A DNA stretch of 64,000 nt from an uncultured Clostridia bacterium (GTDB lineage: Bacteria > Bacillota > Clostridia > Christensenellales > UBA1242), in contig CAKVLS010000002.1 of NCBI GenBank assembly GCA_934757865.1, positions 62,001-126,000 of the forward strand, given 5' to 3'. The notes beneath the pieces are model-generated. The model did no database searches, was not told where the DNA came from, and saw only the letters and a list, made by a program, of their open reading frames with translations. The translations under genes and the position numbers were made by a program. Positions 38,009 through 46,534 of the stretch are shown here, in pieces; position 1 is the stretch's first letter; each line of letters starts with the position of its first letter.

Positions 38009-38314
38009 CTATTTATCTTCACTTTCTATAGTTTTGTCTTGTTTGGCATCTTGTATTTTGTCCTTACCTATTTCGCTAGCGCTCTTGTCAATGTCACTTT
38101 TTATTTCGTCTTTTAGGGTGCTAAAAGATTTATCTTTACTATCTCCCTTTTCGACAAGTCCAACAGATACAAGTATAGCACTTATTATAGCTACAATTTC
38201 GGTTATTATAGGCATAATATTAACTATACCAAAAAAGCTAAGAACAACACCCGTTATAGCTAGCACTGCCCCAACTATTCCTATATAAAATGAGTATTGC
38301 TTAAACTTTTTCAT
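38009..38314 (-). CDS. Holin-like phage membrane protein
   Basis: A 101-residue protein with two hydrophobic helices (about 8-28 and 33-54) joined by a short turn (GIVNIMP), then a charged tail rich in Lys, Asp and Glu. The size, double-helix topology and place at the end of the late operon match phage holins, possibly the phi-LC3/XhlB type. It overlaps the upstream holin-like gene by 14 bases. The terminator follows at once. No enzymatic residues are expected. Confidence 0.6.
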   Translation of the reverse strand: MKKFKQYSFYIGIVGAVLAITGVVLSFFGIVNIMPIITEIVAIISAILVSVGLVEKGDSKDKSFSTLKDEIKSDIDKSASEIGKDKIQDAKQDKTIESEDK

Positions 38315-38534
38315 TTTTTCTTTTTACCTTACCAGCCATTACAGCCTGCCTTATCTCTTTTACTTCTTCTTTAATGTCGCTAACAGCATCTAGATGCTCA
38401 TTTAGCTTAGATATAGTGTCTTGATATTTCTTTTCTCTTTTTGCGCTGTCTTTTAGTTCATAAACCAAAAGCCCAAGAAACATCGCCGACCATATACCGT
38501 TAGAAAGTGCTAAGTTGAAGATTTCTTGCCACAT
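38301..38534 (-). CDS. BhlA/UviB-type holin-like protein
   Basis: A 77-residue protein. It has one N-terminal hydrophobic helix (GIWSAMFLGLLVYELK), then a helical part with KREKKYQDTISKLNEHLD and the signature VSDIKEEVKEIRQAV, the pattern of the BhlA holin family of Gram-positive phages. The ATG lies inside the 3' end of the 49-codon frame. With the next gene it forms a two-component lysis pair, but no endolysin is encoded. Confidence 0.75.
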   Translation of the reverse strand: MWQEIFNLALSNGIWSAMFLGLLVYELKDSAKREKKYQDTISKLNEHLDAVSDIKEEVKEIRQAVMAGKVKRKNEKV

Positions 38535-38659
38535 TTTTGTTTTTTCTCACAAGGTTTTTTGTACTTGTTGAGATAATTACCCCCTCCTGAAAATTGTTTT
38601 TGGCGAGAGCGAAAAAAGTAATTGATAAGTTCTTGTTTGCTAAAAATTTCTAAAGCCAT
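38510..38659 (-). CDS. Small phage ORF, 49 residues
   Basis: Frame from ATG 38659, starting inside the end of the upstream tail gene (ten-base overlap) and ending 25 bases inside the BhlA-like gene. It begins MALEIFSKQELINYFFRSRQ and has a basic C-terminus with Cys pairs (KPCEKKQKC). The overlaps with both neighbours and a weak AAGGAT site suggest translational coupling. No family is recognised; it could be a spacer frame carrying the internal AGGAGGGGG sequence. Confidence 0.42.
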   Translation of the reverse strand: MALEIFSKQELINYFFRSRQKQFSGGGNYLNKYKKPCEKKQKCGKKSST

Positions 38660-40101
38660 ATTTTATCACTATCCTTTGTAAAGTACATATGAGATTTTGT
38701 AACAATAAAAGCATCGTTATCATATAGCGGCTGATATTGAACAATTCCGTAACCTATTAAAACAGGTTTTACACTTGTATCGACATAATAGGTCCCAGTA
38801 CTTGTGTCCAAACAAAATCTATATTTGTAAGTGTAGCCTCCTATGACTAGATAAACATCTACATCACTACTAGTTATGTCAATATATGACATTCCTGCAA
38901 TTTTTGTTATGCCATATGGAGCACTATCTATAGCTACAAACTCAAAAGAATTTGGTTTTAGCATATACAATTTACCCCTCAATACAATCAATGGATATAT
39001 TGTTTTATACACATCATTTAGATTACGAGTTAGAGGCATTCCTACATCTTGAAATTCATTACGATCTCTTTTTAATGTTGCATAATCCTTTTCACAAATT
39101 GGTCTAACAAAGCTATTGGTTAAACTATCACCATATGAAATCATACTTTTTGATAGCAATAACATATAACCGTATATAGTTTTTGTATCACTTTGATGTG
39201 CAGTATAGATCATCTTGTTAGAAGTATCAAACAATGTTCCTACGGCAGGTCTTTGCTGTGTTACATTAGCCATATGTTCAGTATCCGAATAATAATGTCC
39301 TACCAAATGTCTATAAACAATATTGCCGTCATCATCTTTCATGCAGTTGTAACCAATAGAAAGCGAACTATCTGCCTTAATATTTGGTATAGTCATTACA
39401 ATAGGAGCTTTTGAGAGACAAAAATCACTAACATTTTGCTCATAAATATAGCCATTTTTGCTAGTTCTATCTACTTCGCTAAATGCGTATTTTTTGTTAT
39501 ATACGCCATTCATATCTACGCCATCAATCATAGTTACAGACGCACCGTTATAAATACTGCCCGTTAGGTTGGTAGTATCGTGAGGCAAAATATTTTCATC
39601 ATTAACAAAGCTATCTGCTCTCTCCACATCAATAACAAAGTCATGTATCTTATACTTGACGCTTTGTTCGTGAGATACAACGACTTCTATGGTACATGGC
39701 GTGTCAAAAATGTATTTTGAGATGTAAAAATTAAAATGCGTAAAATATCCAAAAGTTTCTTTTGTCTCACTACCAATTTCCTCATCATTTAGATTTATCT
39801 TTATGGTAAACTTGTCCTCTACCTTGGTAGAAAGTTCTGTATCGCTTGAATCTAACAAAGTATTTTCTATCGCTAGACGAATGCCAATAACATTTGTCCC
39901 CGGGCACATTTTAATAAGTTTAGTAGTATAAGTATAACTATCAATAAGGCTGTCAGTTACCGTTATCTCTGTCCTAAAAAAGTCATCATTTTTTTTGATA
40001 ACATCAGTATTAGAAGACGCCTGATTAGATTTATTTTTTCTTATTAGCCTTTCTAGTTCCTCTACTTTGTTAAGTGTGTACTTAGATAAATTATTTGTCA
40101 T
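38650..40101 (-). CDS. Phage tail/appendage protein, 483 residues
   Basis: No family is recognised. The N-terminal 40 residues form a likely coiled coil (LNKVEELERLIRKNKSNQ), followed by a beta-rich body with many short strands, which suggests a trimeric spike, fibre or tail-needle-type protein. The ATG at 40101 is chosen because GGAGG lies nine bases upstream; it overlaps the previous gene by 11 bases. Its place after the propeller-like gene and before the lysis genes suits a host-recognition or tail-closing protein. Confidence 0.68.
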   Translation of the reverse strand: MTNNLSKYTLNKVEELERLIRKNKSNQASSNTDVIKKNDDFFRTEITVTDSLIDSYTYTTKLIKMCPGTNVIGIRLAIENTLLDSSDTELSTKVEDKFTIKINLNDEEIGSETKETFGYFTHFNFYISKYIFDTPCTIEVVVSHEQSVKYKIHDFVIDVERADSFVNDENILPHDTTNLTGSIYNGASVTMIDGVDMNGVYNKKYAFSEVDRTSKNGYIYEQNVSDFCLSKAPIVMTIPNIKADSSLSIGYNCMKDDDGNIVYRHLVGHYYSDTEHMANVTQQRPAVGTLFDTSNKMIYTAHQSDTKTIYGYMLLLSKSMISYGDSLTNSFVRPICEKDYATLKRDRNEFQDVGMPLTRNLNDVYKTIYPLIVLRGKLYMLKPNSFEFVAIDSAPYGITKIAGMSYIDITSSDVDVYLVIGGYTYKYRFCLDTSTGTYYVDTSVKPVLIGYGIVQYQPLYDNDAFIVTKSHMYFTKDSDKIWL

Positions 40102-41608
40102 ACTCCGCAACCTCCAAAGCCACAAGTCTAACATCGGCGTTAGTGTCTAGGCTCCTTACTCTTACCGAGAACGAATCGCCAAGCAAGTTGCACTTAAAAG
40201 TTTGAGGATAATCTTTTCCGTATACATAGCTGTACGCAGAACCGTTACTAGAAAAAATTTCTATCTCAACTTCGTACTTGGTATAGATTGTATATGACTT
40301 CAAAATTTTTCTTTTTTGTGGATCTCCTAGAGAATAAAAATCTGTCTTCCATTGTTTGGACAACGCACCATTATATTGTGCGTCATGAGTAAGCTCAAAA
40401 ATTTTGTTATCATTAGGACCTCTAAGTAGAAGTAAAAGTTTGCTAATTTTGCCGGCATCAATAGGCAACATTGACACAACATCTATGCCACGCATTAGGT
40501 CAAATTTTTTGGTCTTAGTATCAAGCCCAATAAGTACATTATTAACAACTGTATAAGTACTAAATGCGCCTTTGTCATCGCCAACAGAAGCGTTGTCATT
40601 ATAGTATAGATAGCATGCCAAAAAGTAAGTGCCTTTGTGAAAAACTCCAACTGAATTTTCAAAGGTTTGGTTAACATATAACGAGTCAAGATTTAGGTTA
40701 ATTTTTTTGGCATCCATACCATCAAAAGAATACAATCCGTCACGAGTTGTAAAATATATTTCGTCCTCCGCTATTGCTATTGAATCTGGATAAATTCTAC
40801 TCCCCGCAAAGAAAACTTGCGAAACTTCGTATGTGTTGTCCTCTTCAAAAAATTTAATTTTTGTTATGCCGTTATCACGAAAAACATACAAATATCCCAA
40901 AAAACTTACAATTTTATTCATACCGCCCATTTGGTCGGAAAGTCGTATATAGCCCGAACTTTCGTCAGTTTCGGTCACCAACCAGTTGGTCGGGTCAATT
41001 TCGCTACTATACCTTATATAATATCTGTCGCTAGTTAACGCAAACAGCCTTGAACCATGCCTACATACAGACCTAATATTCGGTGCTGAGGCTACAGTTT
41101 TAGGAATAGATACCCCATCCCAAGATATCATACCCTCCGTTTCGTTGCAGATAAGAAGATAATCTCTATCATACATACGGTAGTTGATGACATTAGGTTT
41201 ACTGGTCAAAGTTATATCATATAACTCAAAAACATTAGGGTTATTATCAAAAACTCCAAGCCAATACATCTGTCCATTGCTGGCATAAATGATAAGGTCG
41301 TAAGAGTCTTTTTGCGCAGTTTTATCATAGTACTTGTATAGCCAAATTCCTTGATAATCGTACTCGCAATTAAAGGTAGGATTAAGCGTGCAATTACTTG
41401 CTGTAATAGACGCTGGAAGCTTGACAGTTTGCACTCCATACCCTAGCTCTAGCCTGCCGTTTTTTACCATAAAATTATATAGCGAAACGGCTTTTTTGTA
41501 CTTTAACATTTCGGGGTTAGTAGTGCTATCGTTACCTCCCGAGAAGTCGTCTATAATGATTCTTTTATAAGTGCATTTTTTTGTCTCAAGGTCTTTTTCA
41601 TATATCAT
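40091..41608 (-). CDS. Phage propeller-like tail/DNA-stabilisation protein, 505 residues
   Basis: The protein consists of repeated short beta blades (for example DYLLICNETEGMISWDG, GSRLFALTSDRYYIRYSS, DEIYFTTRDGLYSFDG, LGYLYVFRDNGITKI), a beta-propeller pattern. In P22-type phages the packaged-DNA stabilising protein gp10 is a propeller-containing protein of about 470 residues encoded just after the head-completion protein; position and size match here, but identity is inference. AAGGAA precedes the ATG at 41608; a GTG at 41614 is the alternative. Confidence 0.65.
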   Translation of the reverse strand: MIYEKDLETKKCTYKRIIIDDFSGGNDSTTNPEMLKYKKAVSLYNFMVKNGRLELGYGVQTVKLPASITASNCTLNPTFNCEYDYQGIWLYKYYDKTAQKDSYDLIIYASNGQMYWLGVFDNNPNVFELYDITLTSKPNVINYRMYDRDYLLICNETEGMISWDGVSIPKTVASAPNIRSVCRHGSRLFALTSDRYYIRYSSEIDPTNWLVTETDESSGYIRLSDQMGGMNKIVSFLGYLYVFRDNGITKIKFFEEDNTYEVSQVFFAGSRIYPDSIAIAEDEIYFTTRDGLYSFDGMDAKKINLNLDSLYVNQTFENSVGVFHKGTYFLACYLYYNDNASVGDDKGAFSTYTVVNNVLIGLDTKTKKFDLMRGIDVVSMLPIDAGKISKLLLLLRGPNDNKIFELTHDAQYNGALSKQWKTDFYSLGDPQKRKILKSYTIYTKYEVEIEIFSSNGSAYSYVYGKDYPQTFKCNLLGDSFSVRVRSLDTNADVRLVALEVAEYDK

Positions 41609-42165
41609 AGCCACTTCCTTTTAGGCAAAAAGATTGGGCCTTTTTTACTTTGGTTAGCTCTAATACTATCACAAAATCTTTTGTGCCAAATCTTAGCGTC
41701 ATCAAAAAATCCTGCAATAAATGAGTACTCACTTGCGACCAAAAATGCAAAGCTTCTAGTTGTTACTTTGCCACAAAAATTGCTAAAATCTCCGCCCCAC
41801 TCTGGCTCTTGTGGAATATAACTATATAGCACTTTTACATTGCCCGCACCACCTACATAACAATAATCTGGAAAACACTTAAACCTAAAAATTTTACCGT
41901 CAATTCCTTCTATTCTGTATATGTCTTTTACATCTTTTGCTAAATCTGTGTAGTATATTTTGTTATTTTGCACCACGACTTCTTCGTTACTAAGTAGTGG
42001 AAAGTAGTCAGTAGCAAGCTCCTCGTATGCTATCATACATGCGTTGTATAGCATATTGAACTGAGCGCTAAGTGTAGGCTTTGAGGTAGCTTCTATTTGC
42101 ACTTTCATATCACTTTCAATATTAAGAATTTGTGATGCTTTGGTTAATACATCTTTTACTTTCAT
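41605..42165 (-). CDS. Phage head-tail connector/head-completion-like protein
   Basis: A 186-residue protein with a helical start (VKDVLTKASQILNI, FNMLYNACMIAYEELATDYF), a beta-strand middle (IYRIEGIDGKIFRFK) and a conserved-looking FLVASEYSFIAGFFDDAKIWHKRF helix near the end. The helical bundle with a small beta insertion and the gene order portal-scaffold-capsid-this gene resemble podovirus connector proteins such as P22 gp4. The start at 42165 has AAAAGGAG seven bases upstream; the frame extends to 42219 without a ribosome site. Confidence 0.6.
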   Translation of the reverse strand: MKVKDVLTKASQILNIESDMKVQIEATSKPTLSAQFNMLYNACMIAYEELATDYFPLLSNEEVVVQNNKIYYTDLAKDVKDIYRIEGIDGKIFRFKCFPDYCYVGGAGNVKVLYSYIPQEPEWGGDFSNFCGKVTTRSFAFLVASEYSFIAGFFDDAKIWHKRFCDSIRANQSKKGPIFLPKRKWL

Positions 42166-42176
42166 TTGTTCTCCTT

Positions 42177-42506
42177 TTAGAAATATTTTTCTATTTTTAA
42201 GTTTTCTTTTAGGGCGCATTTCGCCCTATCTAACATTTCTCTTTTTGCATATTTTTCTAGGTTTTCATTTGTCTTTTCTATTGCTCTAAATATATCTAGG
42301 CAGTTTTTGCTTTGGGATTTATAAACTTTTTCTATACTCTGTTTTGTAAGCCTTGGGCCTAGCGATATAAGATATGTAGGTCTTTCGTTTTTGTGGTGAA
42401 GTTCGTAGCACTTTTTGTCTGTGTCGTACATCACAAAGTAGCCTTTGTCTATTGCTTTTATTCGCTTAGATATTCCGTACAAGTCATCAATTATTACTTT
42501 TTTCAT
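42177..42506 (-). CDS. Small phage protein of unknown function, 109 residues
   Basis: Basic protein with strands in the first half (GYFVMYDTDKKCYELHHK, TYLISLGPRL) and a helical second half (CLDIFRAIEKTNENLEKYA). No family recognised. It lies between the capsid and connector-like genes, with small gaps, in the late operon. It may be a head accessory protein. Confidence 0.65.
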   Translation of the reverse strand: MKKVIIDDLYGISKRIKAIDKGYFVMYDTDKKCYELHHKNERPTYLISLGPRLTKQSIEKVYKSQSKNCLDIFRAIEKTNENLEKYAKREMLDRAKCALKENLKIEKYF

Positions 42507-42566
42507 CTTATCGCCTTTTTTATAAAAATATGACAGGCCTATATAGACCTGTCATAAAAGTTTTTG

Positions 42567-43766
42567 CTAATTAGAAGCAGTGCTTGAAGCTAGCGGATTA
42601 GTTACTGTTGAGCTAATACCACTAATTTTTGCTTGACCATTTGGTTTGTTGCAAATAAGGTCTGCGTATTTTACAAGAGTTGCAGTATACTTTGGATATC
42701 CAGCTACTTGTTTGATAATCTTACCGTCTTCTCCCTCAAGCCAGTTCCAATCGCATAGTTGATGCAAGTTAAACTCGCTAGTGTTAAGAAGGTACATAGT
42801 ATCGTCATCGACAAATCTATCAGAAACAATAGGTATACCATTGTAAGCTAGTGCCTTGTAGCCGCCTTCAAGTTCCATAACATCTATATTTCTTCTAAAG
42901 TATGATAGATATTTTTGAAAAGCTCTCTTAACAGTTGCTGAACATGTAATGAAGTCTACTACACTACCAGTATTTTCTTCTAGGGTGTCAATAGCTTTTT
43001 GCATTAGGTCATCGCTTATCTCAGTAGAAGTTGATGAGATATATGGATTCATCCATGGATAAGTTGTTTTGCTTACGCCATAAAGTGAACCAGTTGTTTT
43101 GAAGATAGCACCAAGTCCTGTGATTTCGTTACCCTTTGAACCTTGAACATATAAGTCATAATCTTTTGCGATAGTTCCGCTAGGAGTTGTAGTAAAGGTA
43201 ATTGTCTTATTAGTTCTGTCAATAGTAGCAATACGAAGTCCAGTAAGACCAGTAACTGCACTAGTACCGTTATAAATATCAACTACCATACCCTCAATCA
43301 AGTTTTTAACTGAGTTAAGGGTGATAACATTATTTGCATAACTTGCGATAGTAGCAAGTTTGCCAGAGCCATCACCATATAGCATACGACTTAGGTTAAA
43401 GCAGCTAGCTTTTACAAGTCCTTCCATCTCGTCATTAAGCAAATTAACAAAAGCGCCTGCGTTGTTAGCAGAAGCTCTAATAGCTTTATCTGAGATTTCG
43501 ATAGTGCCATATAAGTTCTTTAGAGTTGATACAAATTGCACATATTTATTCTCGGCAGAAGCAGGAAGTGCGCCCTCTTCTGTGCCTGCACCAATACCAC
43601 CATTGATGCCGTATGGAGCTAATTTTCTTACTTCTTTTCCCCATACATCTTTTGTTGTTTGTTTGATTTTTGCAAGAAGCGGATTACTGTTTAGGTTAAG
43701 TTGATCAGATACAACTCCTAGATAAACGGTTTTTAATGCGTCTTGCGCTGTAGTTAAAGTTACCAT
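42567..43766 (-). CDS. Phage major capsid protein
   Basis: A 399-residue protein. The region LKNLYGTIEISDKAIRASANN, followed by FVNLLNDEMEGLVKASCFNLSRMLYGDGSG, is the spine-helix pattern found in many HK97-fold capsid proteins of tailed phages, with DRFVDDDTMYLLNTSEF and a Cys/Trp-containing strand near the C-terminus. It follows the scaffold gene by 11 bases and has AAGGAGA before the ATG. It would build the icosahedral head. Confidence 0.83.
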   Translation of the reverse strand: MVTLTTAQDALKTVYLGVVSDQLNLNSNPLLAKIKQTTKDVWGKEVRKLAPYGINGGIGAGTEEGALPASAENKYVQFVSTLKNLYGTIEISDKAIRASANNAGAFVNLLNDEMEGLVKASCFNLSRMLYGDGSGKLATIASYANNVITLNSVKNLIEGMVVDIYNGTSAVTGLTGLRIATIDRTNKTITFTTTPSGTIAKDYDLYVQGSKGNEITGLGAIFKTTGSLYGVSKTTYPWMNPYISSTSTEISDDLMQKAIDTLEENTGSVVDFITCSATVKRAFQKYLSYFRRNIDVMELEGGYKALAYNGIPIVSDRFVDDDTMYLLNTSEFNLHQLCDWNWLEGEDGKIIKQVAGYPKYTATLVKYADLICNKPNGQAKISGISSTVTNPLASSTASN

Positions 43767-43777
43767 AATTTCTCCTT

Positions 43778-44380
43778 TTATTTTTCAAGAAGGCTTTTTG
43801 CGAGTGCTCCCGCCTCAGCAAAACTATTTGGCTTATTTTGTTTTGCAAGAAGTGATTTTGACCCAATCTGTTTTGCAATAATAGGCGGAATATTTTGAAG
43901 GCTAATATTAGCGAAATACTCTTCTATAACTCGCTTTTTTAGGTCTTCGTTAGTTAAGATATACTTGTCCAAAAACTCTTGGTCTTTGGCTAAGTCATCT
44001 TTTGGTACAAAGTTGTCCTTTCTAAATTTATCCCAAGCGGACAAATACGGATTATCACTATCCATAATTTGTTTGTCGCCAGAAATAATATTTTCTAGGT
44101 CATCAATGTATCTTTTTGCGGTAGGATTAGAGGCAAAGAAAGCTTCTTTTGTGTCCGTTTCTTTATATGCACTTTCGAGTTTCTTTTGGGTGTCGGACAA
44201 TGTCTGGCACTTTTTTGTAAACTCCTTTTGCAAATTTTCATAGGCTTTTTCTAAGCTTTGAGTGTCCTTAAACTTACCTAGTATGGAGCCACAATTTTCT
44301 TCTGCCCTTATACTTTCTTGCGACACTTCGCCGTGGCACTCCTCTTGTGGTTGTTCCAATTTTTCTAATTCTTTTTCCAT
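43778..44380 (-). CDS. Phage scaffolding protein
   Basis: A 200-residue, strongly acidic and almost wholly helical protein rich in Glu, Lys and Gln. A coiled coil spans about 35-70 (TQSLEKAYENLQKEFTKKCQ), and a lysine-containing C-terminal helix ends it, the usual design of internal scaffolding proteins whose C-terminus contacts the capsid protein. It lies between portal and capsid genes, the standard place. Confidence 0.8.
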   Translation of the reverse strand: MEKELEKLEQPQEECHGEVSQESIRAEENCGSILGKFKDTQSLEKAYENLQKEFTKKCQTLSDTQKKLESAYKETDTKEAFFASNPTAKRYIDDLENIISGDKQIMDSDNPYLSAWDKFRKDNFVPKDDLAKDQEFLDKYILTNEDLKKRVIEEYFANISLQNIPPIIAKQIGSKSLLAKQNKPNSFAEAGALAKSLLEK

Positions 44381-44382
44381 AT

Positions 44383-46251
44383 TTACTCCTTATTCTCCAT
44401 TGCCAAAAATGTCTTATGCACTCTAATATGTGCTAAGATTTTATCTTTTAGGTTAGGATATTTTTTCAATTTTTCTTCGTATTCATTAGATAGCATATAT
44501 GCTATATGTGTCTTAATATGCAGCTCGTGGTCATCTATTTCCATTACTTCGACTTTGTTATAATTTGTTGCAAACTGCATATTTTCGCTCTCGGCGTGTT
44601 TAATATGTAGTCTTTCTATATCTACTCCGTCTTCCCAAACGCCAAAGCCTAGCATTTCAAGAAGTTTAAGTTTGTTGTAGTCAGAGATTTTACCTTCGCT
44701 GTTATATAGTAGCCCCTTATCTAACATCTCAAAAATATTTGCTCTTCTCTGTGCCAAGCTTTCGCCAAGTTCGTTCTCTGTCTCAAAAACAATATCCTCA
44801 CTACCAATATCACTTGCATTAAAGTACAATACTTCGACCTCTCCCTTGTTAGAGAGTTTCAAAAGTCTAGGAGTTGTCGCAAACTGCTTATAAAGTCTCA
44901 AAATATGTTTTGCTATTTCTTTTACGGCGTATTTAATGTTGTCTATTGTTGAAGTAAGCTTTGACTCTGCTTGCTCAAGCATTAACTGTAAAGTTACACC
45001 ACTAACATTGCTAGTTATTTTAGACACATCAGTGAATATATCACTTACGCCACTAATCTCATTAAACTCTTCTAATAGTCTTTGCTCTTCTTTTGTAAAG
45101 TCCGCTGGTACGCTGTCGCTTTTCAAAATATCTGGCGGATTAGAGCCTTGTCTATATACTAAGACTTTACCTGGGCATAAGCCGTCTTCTTCTAGGCTGT
45201 CTGTATCAACTGATCCGTCTTCGACAGTAAGCACACCCATAGACAATCTGTTAAGGTATTCGTGCTTTCTATTTTTGATAGCATTGTAGGCTCTTTGGAC
45301 AGGGATAATTCTTTCTATTATGCTACTGCCCCAAAAACACCCTGGAACATCAACAGATACTTGTCTTATAAATGGATAAGTCCTCTTACCATCAATGCCG
45401 TTAATAAAAGGAAGTTCGCCCATATACAATAATTTATCTTGACAAACGGTAATAAGTCTGCCGTTAGGATACTTGACGGTAGGGGCTTCGTACTTTTCGA
45501 TAACTATTGCATGGTCTTGCTTTATGGTGCTAGAAAATTTACTTTGGCTAGCATTATATCCAAGACCGCCAAGAGTTTCTCTTTTGTCTAGCGAAAAGAC
45601 ATCAACTTTTTCGGGTTTAACATCTACGCCCCAGATTGATTTTACACTCTCTACGCTATATGCTTTGGCATGCATAATACTGCCGCACTCATCAAGTGAG
45701 CTGTAACAGTTAGCCTCCGGGAAGATCTCGTATGGAGGTACTGCGACTATTTCAAGGTCGCCCTCTTTTACATCTCCACCAAGAGCATTCTTTGCTATAG
45801 TTTTGCCCTTATAATTTTTCCAAATAACCTTGTAAAAAACTGTTCCGCAAATTTCGCTCCACTTAGTACCTTCTGCGATTACTTTGCTAAGATTGTGTTT
45901 TTGGTATGTAGATTCCAAAATATCTTTTGATAACTTAGCGACTTTGATATCATTTTCTTCGCTACTTGCAGGTATAACTGACATCTTAGGTCTTATAGCC
46001 ACAAGTTTGGCAAGTCTTGCATCAATAATAGGTGCTATGTGATTAAAAACTTCACGCTCTTGCCAAAAATACTTTTTGTCATAGTCTTCTACATTGTTAA
46101 GTAGAGATATGAAGCAATATTGATTGCCTATCAAAAAGTTATTGTTAAGTTGCCACTGTGCCTCAAAACTCTTTCGCTCTTTTTGGCGGTTTTCAAAGTC
46201 TTCTTGGATTTCTTCAACAAGAAGTTTAATTTCTTTATCTTTTACTTTCAT
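44383..46251 (-). CDS. Phage portal protein, P22-like
   Basis: A 622-residue protein. N-terminal helices lead to WQEREVFNHIAPIIDARLAK, then GTKWSEICGTVFYKVIWK, PYEIFPEA, VPGCFWGSSIIERIIPVQRA and SNVSGVTLQLMLEQAESKL, a pattern typical of P22-type portal proteins in size and order. The portal ring is the DNA entry and exit channel. It overlaps the preceding small gene by 17 bases. Confidence 0.85.
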   Translation of the reverse strand: MKVKDKEIKLLVEEIQEDFENRQKERKSFEAQWQLNNNFLIGNQYCFISLLNNVEDYDKKYFWQEREVFNHIAPIIDARLAKLVAIRPKMSVIPASSEENDIKVAKLSKDILESTYQKHNLSKVIAEGTKWSEICGTVFYKVIWKNYKGKTIAKNALGGDVKEGDLEIVAVPPYEIFPEANCYSSLDECGSIMHAKAYSVESVKSIWGVDVKPEKVDVFSLDKRETLGGLGYNASQSKFSSTIKQDHAIVIEKYEAPTVKYPNGRLITVCQDKLLYMGELPFINGIDGKRTYPFIRQVSVDVPGCFWGSSIIERIIPVQRAYNAIKNRKHEYLNRLSMGVLTVEDGSVDTDSLEEDGLCPGKVLVYRQGSNPPDILKSDSVPADFTKEEQRLLEEFNEISGVSDIFTDVSKITSNVSGVTLQLMLEQAESKLTSTIDNIKYAVKEIAKHILRLYKQFATTPRLLKLSNKGEVEVLYFNASDIGSEDIVFETENELGESLAQRRANIFEMLDKGLLYNSEGKISDYNKLKLLEMLGFGVWEDGVDIERLHIKHAESENMQFATNYNKVEVMEIDDHELHIKTHIAYMLSNEYEEKLKKYPNLKDKILAHIRVHKTFLAMENKE

Positions 46252-46534
46252 CTTTTTCGTCCTTTTGTTTTATTAGTCTTATGAGTTTAGTTTTTTCTTC
46301 TATGAGTTCCTCGTCCGAAAAACTTTCAAACTCATTTGCCTTTGTATCATCTATATCAAGTAGAGCCTTAAATGATTGTGGGTCGGGGGGAATATCCTTG
46401 GAGGTAATTTTTTTCTTTTGGAGCACCATACCATCTTCGCCATTAGTGTACTCTTCTATTATCTCGGTAGAAGTATAACCTAAGGCCTTTTTAAGAAGTG
46501 CCTCTTTTAGTGCTTTGTTTATATTTCTTTTCAT
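46235..46534 (-). CDS. Small phage protein between terminase and portal, 99 residues
   Basis: A charged, helical protein (Lys and Glu rich) with an N-terminal basic helix including KKALGYTSTEIIEEYTNGEDG, resembling a small DNA-binding helix-turn-helix. It may be a small terminase-like or accessory protein, although the small terminase normally precedes the large subunit. It overlaps terL by four bases and portal by 17 bases. Confidence 0.6.
   Translation of the reverse strand: MKRNINKALKEALLKKALGYTSTEIIEEYTNGEDGMVLQKKKITSKDIPPDPQSFKALLDIDDTKANEFESFSDEELIEEKTKLIRLIKQKDEKDESKR

Noticed and set aside
42165..42219. In-frame extension of the connector-like gene suggesting fusion or frameshift with the 109-residue gene
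   Set aside because: A perfect ribosome site stands before the ATG at 42165 and both proteins are complete, so these are simply adjacent genes.
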